Source: Dendrocalamus latiflorus (taxonomy: Eukaryota > Streptophyta > Magnoliopsida > Poales > Poaceae). From it: DNA of 64,000 nucleotides. This document shows positions 22,426 through 32,064 of this stretch, piece by piece. The notes under the pieces are model-generated. The model saw only the letters and a program-made list of their open reading frames with translations. It was not told the origin of the DNA and searched no databases. The DNA is taken from the NCBI GenBank assembly GCA_017311315.1, contig CM029650.1:13517749-13581748 (forward strand), read 5' to 3'. Numbering within the stretch: the first letter of the stretch is position 1; every line of letters starts with the position of its first letter. Made by a program: the position numbers and the translations under genes.

Positions 22426-24229
22426 TGTTGGATCGAAATCGACAACAGAGGGGGGGTGAATGTTGCTTTCAAAAATCGACCCCCAAAAAGTATCCACAAA
22501 AGAATACTCTTCTTCAATAGCTACAGAGCTATGAAGAAGGCTTCTGGTTCTTACTGGATCCTTAAACACACAGAAGATAATTGAGGCGGATTAAAAGGAC
22601 AATGGAAGAAATTCAACTTTGAAGAGCAAACTGCAGGGGCGGTCTGACCGCAGTGGGCCGGGCGGTCAGACCGCAGCATCAAAGCCAATCTGACCGGTGA
22701 AGCTTGGCCGGTCTGACCGCCATTGTAATCCCGGTCAGACCGCCATGCTCTGAGAGGTCTGACCTCTAGGCTTTCCGGTCTGACCGGTTGCCTGAAAACT
22801 AAGCGCCAGACTGAACCTGTTTTTGCTGATTTTACTGAAAAACTACAATTTCAAGCAAAAGGATGAATTTCTATTGTTGCCCTCTTGCCAGAAGAGAGAT
22901 AACCTATTCCAAACAACAAAGAAACCTCAGACAACAAGAAAATTCACTTGGAAACCTAGAATATGAGATTTGAGCCAAGAACTTAAAAATTACAGAGAGC
23001 TGCCCTAAAACTCAAATTGCCATCTAATCTTTGAATCTTTGACCATGAAACTAAGAGATTAGATAAGGAATAATCTTAGGACTTAGAAGCTCAAACCAGG
23101 ACACAATCTTTTGAAGGAAAAATGAAAAGCACCACAAACCCTAGAACAAGAACCAGAGGAAGAAATGGGCGCAGGAGGAATAAAAAGAGAATCTTTGATT
23201 TTCCTGATGAGCTCTTGGGGTATTAACTGATCAAATGATCTTGAGACCTATTCCCATCACAGAGCAATCCATTTTGCACCTTCTCAGCTAGAAACAACAC
23301 CAAATCACAAAAACTGAGAAATCACACAAAGCAAGAACTCGAAGAAGAAAACAGGAGACAGGAGAAACTCAAATCAAATTGATTCATCCCCATGAATGAT
23401 TGAGTACAGAGGAATGATTACATGGAGTCCCCATACGCGATTGGTACATGTGGATAACACTACATGCTACCACTTGAGCTCTCAAGAAAACACACCCTAG
23501 GAAGAACTCAAGAACAGAGAAGCTACGGGAGACAAGCAAAACAACCCTCTGCCATCTTCCACCAACTCCAAAACTGAAAGCACAAAGCAAATACCAACTC
23601 CTCTAAAGCCTCTAACACCTCTCACACGCCACCTCTCAAGTCATACAACATGCAGGAAACACTCCTCCTTTTATACCCTCTCTTAATGGGTTCACCACAA
23701 GCTTTGCCCATTAAGCTTTTCGCTTTACCCGCTAACTCTAGTGCTTTGTCCACAATCCACTTCCTTTAGTGCAGCTTTGCGTATTCACCAAAACGCTCCT
23801 CCTGCACCTTCTGAGAAGCTTCCTCATTCCTTGCCTTCCAAGTCTCGCAGCTACCTCGAGCCCTCGCCGTCTTCGGCACACCTCGACCGCTTTGACCTCG
23901 ACACCACCTGCGCCTAGTCCGGTCCTCTCGTGCCTCGCCACGACTCCGCCTCGATGTCCTGCTGTCATCATAGACAAGAAATACATTACATTGCACCGCT
24001 CGAAATATTGTAACCATACAATTACATTAGAAGAAATAGTCAAAGCCCAAACCGATCGAAATGAAAAATAAATGACTTAAGCACGTTCGACCTAGTTCGA
24101 CAGGGTCCGGCCAAAACCGATTGCACAACGCAACGACTTGGCTCGAACCACTCAAACCAAACTCTAACTTTCCAAAACCCTTGTCAATTACGCATCACAA
24201 TCATGGGGTCACAACCACATGGTCTATCA
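22426..24229 (-). repeat. Element B: right (5') LTR
   Basis: 1804 bp, near-identical in layout to the left LTR, from CGATCCAACA (22426, minus strand end) to TGATAGACCATGTGG (24229). The TATA box (TATAAAAGG, minus strand) is at about 23667-23675. The GGTCTGACC/GGTCAGACC cluster lies at 22637-22790. The last 13 bases plus the first 10 of the flanking element A sequence recur 67 bp further right (24284-24306). Confidence 0.92.
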
Positions 24230-24933
24230 AGAACAAACCTTTATTTGTCAAATTCACTGTCTTACTGCTGTTTTTCAGCAATTACATGGTCTATCAAGAA
24301 CAAACCATGAGATTGTCGGCGGTCTGACCATGAGCTTTTCGGCGGTCTGACCGGGGTCCAGACTTGCTGCCAAATCTGTGCATCTCCAGTCAGACCGTAG
24401 CCTCCCTGTATTCGGTTCCACTGTAGTATTTATTTCTTTGCTTCTGGCCAGCAATCCTTCTCACTGTCTTCGGCTCTTCTTCAGTTCTTTTGTGCAAGCA
24501 GCTTTCAGTTGTTTTTGCTTTCAGTTTTTCCTTTTCTTCTCTATTTGCTGTCTATGTCTTGGAGGCATTTGTCCTTTAGCTTTTGGTCAAGTTAGTCTGT
24601 ATCTTATGGCCTCCTCTATTTTCGGTTTCATCTCTGTCTCAGTTTGTTTTCAGCCAAACTTGTCTCTTTTGTGAAATTGCTGTCGGTCTACTTTTGGGCC
24701 ATATCTTGTTTCGTGTTTGTCTGTCTGCTACCCCTTGTGCTGTTGATCCTTTATTCTTTGGTTTTAGGTTTTTGTTTCTTTTTCTGGATTTTGGTTCTCC
24801 TGTCTCCAGTGAGCATGAATCATCCCTCTTTGTAGCTTTTATAGCTATTGGAGAGGAGTAGCATGGGGATATTTGGGGGAAATTTTTAAAAGGCACCATT
24901 CACCACCCCTCTATTGCCATTTCCGATCCTACA
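24230..24933 (+). repeat. Copia element A: 3' LTR, second part
   Basis: This resumes the A LTR after element B and ends GATCCTACA at 24933, the canonical end of this LTR superfamily, preceded by the usual GGCACCATTCACC...TTGCCATTTCC stretch. It contains GGCGGTCTGACC words at about 24313-24400. The five bases after the end, CCTAT, are the expected site of A's target duplication; its partner lies left of the window. Confidence 0.85.
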
Positions 24934-25741
24934 CCTATGGCATACCTCATTACGCCACAGTCCGTGATACCCAATTACTTGCTGCCAAGATTATACGCTT
25001 TTGTCGAGGAATGTCACCACTTGAAATGCACTAGTCCAATTTGCACACTGCATGCACGCACTGCCTCATCACGACCCTTGTCTTTTTCCCGTGCTTCACG
25101 GCTTGAGATGTTGCTCCACCGGGACTTACACGACACTCCATGGCCACGAAGCCTCGGTCTTGACGTTGGCTACAATTATCATCGAAGCGCCTAGACACCA
25201 AGAACAAGAAATTGATTCAAGCACAAATAACATAACTTGACTCTCAATTAGCAAAATACATGCATAGACCTACACCATGACTCACACTTACATGGAAACT
25301 CTATGACTAACACTGCATATGCATGCCATGGCTAACAACCCAAAACAACTCAACTCAACCACTCGATAATAGGGGCCACTTTGTCCATGGCCACCAAGCC
25401 GATCAGACCACCCTAACAATACCAGTCAGACCGCCATTCAATGGTTGGTCAGACCACATTCACAATGTCAGTACTACCGCACTAGGTCTTAGACCAAAAT
25501 CTCCAAGAGACCATCTTTGGAAAATAGCTATCGTCAACAAAGGGCCGGTCTACTGCACATCGGTCTAACTACCATGCAATGGCTGGTCAGACTACCATAC
25601 CAGGGCTGGATAGGCTGCCAGCTCTAGAAAGTAACAAGTCAAAATGGAATTTCTCAAAATCAAACTCAAACAATGAAAGCAAGGCACCAGCTATGTTAAA
25701 TAGTCATCACTCTTATGGGGTTACCACCGCATGGTCTTACA
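24934..25741 (-). repeat. Element DE: truncated 3' LTR remnant
   Basis: On the minus strand this begins TGTAAGACCATGCGG at 25741, resembling the TGATAGACCATGTGG start of the B LTR, and runs left until the end of element A. Diverged GGTCAGACCA words occur at 25400-25460 and 25583-25600. The remainder of the LTR should lie left of element A, outside the window. No gene is visible. Confidence 0.65.
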
Positions 25742-26723
25742 ATCTTTTCCTTGATGAGTAATTTGACAAACACCCTACAGGCAAAAAGTTGAGTTTGAAA
25801 TTTGAACTTTAAAGCAAACAAGTTGCAAGATCCATTAGTTGTCCATTTTTAAAAGAAAATGAACATAACCACAATAGCAAGATGTGGAAAGTGCTAAGAC
25901 CAAGAAAGATCAAGTTTTCACCAAACACTCCATCCACACCTAAAACTCATCAAAAAATAAAATTTTGTTCATGGTCCAAATGAAAAACAATTATTCATCA
26001 TGACTATTGTCATAGCAAGGTAAATTACCAAAAGTGCAAACAAGAACAAATGCAATGCAAATGATCAATTATGACCCCAAAAGCATTATTCTCACATAAA
26101 ATCTTATTTTGCTCTCTTGCAACCTCACAAAACTCAATCTCCCTCGTTTTGACCTTTCAAGCATTCATCCCTTTTTAGGTTCAATCTAAACAAAATCATG
26201 CTATTTAGACTAATACCAAAATTTGCCTTAATCATTCTCCCCTTTTGGCAAAAATAGTCTTCAAGGGTTAAGAGGGCAATGCGAGCTCATAAAAACTCAT
26301 GCTGCCCATGATACCAAATGAAGACATGAAAGAGCAAAGAAAGAGCATGTATGCATAGATGAAAATGCATTACTTATAAGAGCTTTGAAAATTATCCACA
26401 GTGAGGTTCAAAGTAAAAGGATACCACTTGAAGCCATAGAATATATACAAAGCTATCTAGATCATGATAAGATATACATAAACAATCATGACAAGATAGC
26501 ACAATTTAGAGCATTCGATTTGATTTCAAGTTAACTAAAGCCTCAAAAATGATAAGTTCATCTAAAGGTATCCAAGTATGATCTAAGCTATGTCAAGAAA
26601 ACTAAATGGAACCAAGAAGCTTAAGTTGAATTATTTAAAGGGCTAGAAGTTTAATTTTAGCCAATTATGCTCAAATACTAGATAAAAGTCAAAACTTGAT
26701 ACTTTAATGATCATTTTAGACTT
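25742..26723 (-). other. Element DE: non-coding 3' region
   Basis: AT-rich sequence with the same minus-strand hallmarks as the 3' regions of A, B and C: a TTGATGAGTAATTTGACAAAC segment beside the LTR, a plus-strand TTCTCCCCTTTTGGCAAAA at about 26238, and GTCAAGAAAACTAAATGGAACCAAGAAGCT-like text (in part) near 26590-26620. It is cut at 26723 by insertion of element C. Confidence 0.65.
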
Positions 26724-29068
26724 TGAGAGTCCATGTGGAGGTGACCACATGTTTGTGATGAGTAATTGACTCTTGTTTTAGAAAGTTTGAGTTTGGGTTG
26801 GGCACTTCCTGCCAAGTCATAGCCTTAGAAGTGATTGGAATCGCCTTCTGTGCAAAGTCGTAGCTTCTGACTGTGGTCGTAGGCTCTTACGACCACATTG
26901 GTTGTGGTCGGAAGCCTGTCGGGCAGGTTATGAACTTATTGTCGTCAATCGGGAGCCAGCCGGGTTGTTTACGACCACTCTATCAGCAGTCGAAAGCCGA
27001 AAAACAATGTTTTACTCTTTCTGGCCGTGGTCGGAAGGCTGTACGACCACATGGCGTTTACGACCACTCTGACCTTGGTCGTAGGTCACCAGGGAAGTCT
27101 ACGACTGGTTTTGCCGTGGTCGAAAATCTATTCGACCACGTTGGCCGTGGTCGAAGCCTAGTACGACCACGTTTGGTCGTGGTCGAAGGCAGTTACGACC
27201 ACACTGACGGAGAACGCGGTCGTAAGGCGTAGTCGGTGGTCGAAAGCAGTCATACGACCACGTTGTCGCAGATTTCTCTTCCTAAGAACGAAAGCGGGTT
27301 TCGACCACGTTATGGGCGAACATGGTCGTAGCTCGGTCGGATGCGGTCAGACGAGCTTGGAGCGTGGTCGCAAGTGGGCGACTGCGGTCGGAAGTGTTCA
27401 AACGTTGTTGGAAGGGCTTCGATCACAGTGAACCAAGTCGTACGTGATCGAGAAGGGTTTCGACCACGGTGGAAAGCGATGAACGTGGTCGGAAAGTGGT
27501 TCGACCACGATGGAATCTCTGGTTTTGGTCGTAGTCTCTGGGAACCGGTCGTATGGACTTCTGAGATAGTCGTATCATCTTGAGATGTGGTCGTAGGACT
27601 TAAGAAAGTCTTGATCTATGGTTTCGACCAGTCATAAGTTGGTACAACTTGGTCGGGTAAGTTGGAACTGAAACTTGTGATGGTCGTAGCTAGCTTTAAG
27701 GCGGTCGTAAGGACCACTGGGGTGGTCGTATGGTCTATGGTAACGATCGTAGGTCTTGAGAATTAATGTTTAAGTATTTTTGACCGATCGTAGTGAATGT
27801 ACGACCTTGTGAAGCATGTTTTGAGTTCCTTTTATGCAGATGTCTGTACACATTGTGTTGTGCGGTGCTATGTAATGGTTTGCTTGTCTGTAATGTTTGC
27901 AGGACCTTGAGACTAGTCGTGGCGAGGCATGGAAGGCCGAGACTAGGCACGGGCGGTGCTGAGGTCAAGAGCGGCCAGGAAGTGCTGAAGACGACGAGGT
28001 CTGTGAGGTGGTTGCAAGCCGAGGAGATGAGGAACCGGAGCTGGAGCTGCCAGAGGACCTTGGAGACAAGTCTTGATGAGGCTTGGAGTGGTCGGGACTA
28101 GACATGGGGGATGTCGAGGTCCAGAACGACCAAGGGAAGCCGAAGGAGACCTAGTCTTGCGAGGTGGTTGCAAGCTTGGACGACAAGGCAGGAGGAAGCT
28201 TCCGGGAAGGCAGTGGAATGGCATTTTGGAGAAATGCGGAAAGCTGCAAAGGGAAGCTGTGTCTCTGCCAATGCACAGGAGTTGTTGGCGCTAACGGGCA
28301 AAGCAGTGGAGCCGTTGGGTGTAACGGGTAAAGCACTGGAGCTCGTTCTCGCTAGTGGGTAAAGTGAGTTGAAAACCCGGTGTTAGGTGAGGGTTTGTGG
28401 GTTCCCCCTCTTTGGTGTGTGAGTGTGTGGCTATAAATAGAGAGGGTAGAGCTCGGGTACTGGTGAGATTCTGATCCCCGAGTTGCTCTGTTCTTCCTTT
28501 GTTATTTGTGAGTATGTGGGTTCTCGGGATGGAGCAAGTGTGCTCATGTATCTCCCAGTTGGAGTGGCTGTAGAAACCTCCATTATCAATCATTCATCTC
28601 TCTTCCTCTATTTGTTTTCTGTCGTCTTGAGATGTTGTGATTGACTTGTTTGCGATCTGTTTTGAGATCTTGGACTTCTTGCTATCCTTTTCTCTCCTCT
28701 CTTCTTCGTGAGTCTGCTTTCGTCTTTGTGTGCTTTGATTAACTCAGAACTGGGAATTTGTCTCAAGGCCACTTGGCCAGTTCATTCCCGAGAGCAGGAG
28801 TCGAATTAGAGAAGTTCACTTTACCGGATGATTGTGCGCCTCGAGTCCTTCTGTTCTTGGTTCATCCTCTCAGTTATCACTGCTTGATTTCTTTTGTCGG
28901 CTCAGGCAAGTGTTCGACCACGTGGTGTTCGACCATCAGTTGGCTTACGACCACGTGTGTTCGATCGAAGAAGCTAGTTCTTTCGCCCGATTTGTCGTGT
29001 GAGTACTTGGGGAGTTTTTAGAAGGCACCATTCACCCCCCCCCCCTCTGTTGCCATTTCGGTCCTACA
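26724..29068 (+). repeat. Element C: complete 5' LTR
   Basis: 2345 bp, from TGAGAGTCCATGTGGAGG to GGTCCTACA. From 26870 to about 27790 it is packed with more than 30 copies of GGTCG or CGACC, often as GTGGTCG and TACGACCAC in inverted pairs; a second small cluster (TTCGACCACGTGG, TTACGACCACGTG) is at 28912-28970. The TATA box is CTATAAATAG at 28431-28440. The five bases before it are GACTT. Confidence 0.95.
28431..28440 (+). promoter_or_regulatory. Element C: TATA box of the 5' LTR
   Basis: CTATAAATAG, followed by AGAGGGTAGAGCTCGGG; the same TATAAATAGAGAG context occurs in the solo LTR near 1891. It lies downstream of the palindrome cluster, as expected for U3 regulatory sequence followed by the core promoter. 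The matching box is absent from the 3' LTR because that LTR is cut before it. Confidence 0.75.
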
Positions 29069-29069
29069 A

Positions 29070-29085
29070 TTGGTATCAGAGCCGG
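29070..29085 (+). promoter_or_regulatory. Element C: primer-binding site (tRNA-Met)
   Basis: TTGGTATCAGAGCCGG begins two bases after the LTR end. It matches the complement of the 3' end of plant initiator tRNA-Met, the usual minus-strand primer of copia elements. Confidence 0.95.
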
Positions 29086-29124
29086 TTAGCTCTTTTCAAT
29101 AGATCTTAACCGGTCTCAAGAGCC

Positions 29125-32064
29125 ATGGCGACGGACAAGTACTCGACCAAGCCACCCGTTTTCGATGGCATCGATTACCCCTTCTGGAAGAGCCGAATGG
29201 AGACATACATCCAGGCTCAGGGGTACGCTATCTGGCGCAAGGTCAAGGTCCGGTTTGTTGTTCCTGCCGATGAGAACATCAATGCTGGGAATATGCATGA
29301 TGTTGAGGCAAACGCTAAGGCAAGGAACATCATTATCCAGGGCCTGAGTCGTAGCGAGTTCGATCGCATCTCCCACCTGTCGTCTGCCTACGATATCTGG
29401 GTGACCCTCGACGCGTACCATGAGGGCACCACCCAGATCAAGACGGTTCGACAGGACCAGTTCAAGCGCGAATACAACAAATTCGAGATGCTTGCTGGTG
29501 AGTCCCTAGATGAGTGTTTCGCTCGTTTCCACAAGATCTTGAGCAACCTCCGAGCGGTCGGTCTCACATACCCCGACTCGGACAACGCTCGTCAGATGCT
29601 TGCGGCACTCGATCTGCGTGTGTGGGAGATGAAAGTGACCACCATCAAAGACACGACAGACCTCTCGACCTTGACTCTTGACGCGCTGTACTCGCGCCTC
29701 AAGACTCACGAGATTGACGTTGTCTCTCGTAGGTCGAAGTCACAGTCGATGGCTTTGGTCACCGATCCCAGTTCAGCTTCTGGTCTCTCTTCTGAGTCTT
29801 CTTGCGGTTTCTCCCTTGCTGCTCTCTGTGACATAACTGATGATCAGTTAGAGCAGCTTGCGGATGATCAGCTGGCCCTCCTAGCCCGAAGGTTTTCCCA
29901 TGCCTACAAGGGTAGGAGAGACAGAAAGAGAGGAGGACCAGTCATCTGCTTCGAGTGTGGTGGCCCCAACCACATCCGAGCAAACTGCCCCAAGCTTGGA
30001 AAGGGTAAAGGTGACTACGGCGGTTCGGGAAAGAACGACTACACCGACAAGAACCGCAACACGAAGCCTTCAGCACCTGCTCCGGGAAAGAAGAAGTTCC
30101 GCAACTTCGGGAAGGCCAAGAAGCTCTTCCACCGCGTCCTCACCGCCTTCGACGACCTCGACCTCAGCGAGGTGGAGGGATGGAGCGACGACGACGGGAC
30201 GGGTGACCAAGAGCCCAAGGATGGCGGTGACGACTTCTCCGGCATGTGCTTCATGGCCCTCGAGGGCGAACTCAGCGACAGCGAGCTGTACTCCGACTCG
30301 GACGAGGTATGTCCCTCCTATGACCAACTTAATGAAGCTTTCCTTAAGCTAGGAGGTTTTCATGCTAGAGCTAAGACTAGGTGTACCGAGTTAGAAAAGG
30401 AAGTAGATAGACTGTCACGGGAGCTTACTTCTCTTACATCTGCTCCCTCCCGTGACGACTGTGATACATGCTGTGCTTTGCTGGGTGATTTGGAGAAGTT
30501 AAGGACCTCGCATGATAGTGTGTCCTCAGAGCTTGATTCTATTAAGGTGGAGAATGTTAGTCTGCTTGCTGAGTTAGAGTTGAGTAGGATGGCTGTTACC
30601 CTACTTACTACTGATGAGATTACTTCTCCCACCTCATGTGAGGTTAAGGACATTGCTGCTAGAGGACCTTATGCCATGCTCCTTGATCTGCCCGAGTCTT
30701 GTGAAAATTGCAATAATTTAAAGATGAACCTAAAACGGGCAGATCACAAGATTGCTGAGTTGCGTGCTTCTTTACTTGAGCCTATTGATTCATGTTTGAA
30801 TTGTCCTAGATTAACTGCTGAACTTGAATCTGTCTCAAAACAGTTTCAAGAAATGATTGACACTAATAAGAAAATGGCTCAATTCGCGACTAAGGATCCT
30901 GTTAGCTCACCTTGCATTAGATGTGATAAACTAAAACTTGAACTCGTTGCCTTGAATGACAAATGTGTGAAGCTAACTAAGGATCAACTAGTGAAGGCAC
31001 CAACTGCTTGTACTGTTTGTGCTGAGAAGGGGGAGAAGCCCCAGGGTAAGGTGGAGACGCCTAGGAACGTGAACCAACTGACTAGCAGTAGGACTGTCCA
31101 TTCAGAGTCGGCTGTGCGTGCACAAGCCATTCTTCCCTCTGCTATTGGTTCTTCATCTGCTCCCTTACCTCCTGTTGTTCCCTCTTCCCCTTGCTCTTCT
31201 TGCACCTCTCTCTTTCGGGAGTGTCAGTACCTTATGAACACTCTCGAGAGATTTGTAGGAGGCAAGAAGAAGCTTAATCTTATTCTAGACCAATCCAAGA
31301 TTTGCAAGTTCAATCAAGGTCTAGGATATGATTTTTATGAGGATATGAGGAAGCATCCACCTGCTATTCTCCGACCCATAGTAGGAGGTGTGATCGAGGT
31401 CGAGCCCAGATCTGATGAGGTTAAATTCAAATCAGCGGGCTTTGTCCAAGGGATCTCTGACAGCAAGGTGAGTCCACCTGCAGCTTCGGCCTCTCAGAAG
31501 GCGAAGCCTCCCCGTGCTACTTCTACCTCTCAGAAGGTGAAGTACCACTGCACCTTCTGTCAGAAGGATGGACACACAGTCGATCGATGCTTCAGGCGCG
31601 CTAGGATTGCGCGTAGAGACCGTGCAGAGGCATTTAGGCGTATTCAGGGTCAGCCCCAGATCCTGAGTACACCTAAGACTAGCACGAGGTCCAGGTTTGC
31701 TTCTGACAGGTTTGGGCAGCATCGAGGACTTGGTTTTTCTGAGTCTTCTGGTTTTCGTCCTTGTGCTGCTCCGGGTCGTGTCTTCCGCCGTCCTGAGGGT
31801 AGATCTCGGTTTCCCCGTCGAGATAGCTACCCGCGGCGTGATCAGTGTGTTGCCGGTGTTCCGACTCGCTCTCCCGTAGCAGTCGGACCCCGCAACAGCT
31901 TCAGGTCTGCTCACAGACCTTCTGCTTCTTTGAGTCATGGAGAGCGTAGGGTAGATAGAGGTCAGTCGTGCTTGACTACTTCATCTGCTCGACGTGTTGT
32001 TCAGTATTGGGTGCCAAAATCACTCTTGATTTATCCCAGTACTGAGACTTTACTCTCTGTTTGA
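29125..32064 (+). CDS. gag: Element C Gag, extended Sirevirus type (979 codons)
   Basis: The structural protein of the cytoplasmic virus-like particle. It starts at the first ATG after the primer site (MATDKYSTKPPVFDGIDYPFW). Residues ~10-215 are a copia capsid-type domain (UBN2/DUF4219-like). A first zinc knuckle CX2CX4HX4C spans residues 275-288 (CFECGGPNHIRANC). An acidic linker follows (~330-385), then a coiled-coil region (ELEKEVDRLSREL) interspersed with CxxC pairs (CDTC, CENC, CLNC, CIRC, CTVC, CSSC). A second zinc knuckle (CTFCQKDGHTVDRC) is at 809-822, followed by a basic Arg/Ser-rich tail. At about 980 residues it is far longer than an ordinary copia Gag; long coiled-coil Gag extensions are known in Sireviruses. 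It ends TGA at 32062-32064, overlapping pol. No disruption is seen. The start is well supported; the role of the extension is inference. Confidence 0.93.
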   Translation: MATDKYSTKPPVFDGIDYPFWKSRMETYIQAQGYAIWRKVKVRFVVPADENINAGNMHDVEANAKARNIIIQGLSRSEFDRISHLSSAYDIWVTLDAYHEGTTQIKTVRQDQFKREYNKFEMLAGESLDECFARFHKILSNLRAVGLTYPDSDNARQMLAALDLRVWEMKVTTIKDTTDLSTLTLDALYSRLKTHEIDVVSRRSKSQSMALVTDPSSASGLSSESSCGFSLAALCDITDDQLEQLADDQLALLARRFSHAYKGRRDRKRGGPVICFECGGPNHIRANCPKLGKGKGDYGGSGKNDYTDKNRNTKPSAPAPGKKKFRNFGKAKKLFHRVLTAFDDLDLSEVEGWSDDDGTGDQEPKDGGDDFSGMCFMALEGELSDSELYSDSDEVCPSYDQLNEAFLKLGGFHARAKTRCTELEKEVDRLSRELTSLTSAPSRDDCDTCCALLGDLEKLRTSHDSVSSELDSIKVENVSLLAELELSRMAVTLLTTDEITSPTSCEVKDIAARGPYAMLLDLPESCENCNNLKMNLKRADHKIAELRASLLEPIDSCLNCPRLTAELESVSKQFQEMIDTNKKMAQFATKDPVSSPCIRCDKLKLELVALNDKCVKLTKDQLVKAPTACTVCAEKGEKPQGKVETPRNVNQLTSSRTVHSESAVRAQAILPSAIGSSSAPLPPVVPSSPCSSCTSLFRECQYLMNTLERFVGGKKKLNLILDQSKICKFNQGLGYDFYEDMRKHPPAILRPIVGGVIEVEPRSDEVKFKSAGFVQGISDSKVSPPAASASQKAKPPRATSTSQKVKYHCTFCQKDGHTVDRCFRRARIARRDRAEAFRRIQGQPQILSTPKTSTRSRFASDRFGQHRGLGFSESSGFRPCAAPGRVFRRPEGRSRFPRRDSYPRRDQCVAGVPTRSPVAVGPRNSFRSAHRPSASLSHGERRVDRGQSCLTTSSARRVVQYWVPKSLLIYPSTETLLSV

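Larger units (their letters stand above)
13701..24229 (-). mobile_element. Copia element B (Maximus/SIRE type), minus strand, degenerate
   Basis: A complete outline with two LTRs (13701-15527 and 22426-24229), a tRNA-Met primer site next to the right LTR and a polypurine tract next to the left one places the element on the minus strand. It sits inside the 3' LTR of element A. Its gag has lost its N-terminal half, and its pol carries several stops, deletions and a mutated integrase residue, so it is non-autonomous now. Its LTRs are about the same length and differ by scattered substitutions plus a 23-bp indel, so the insertion is older than that of element C. Confidence 0.93.

Noticed and set aside
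24378..24861. Hydrophobic ORFs (98 and 92 codons) that look like small membrane proteins.
   Set aside because: They lie within the T-rich end of the element A LTR, the same position as the hydrophobic ORFs in the solo LTR, and share no domain.
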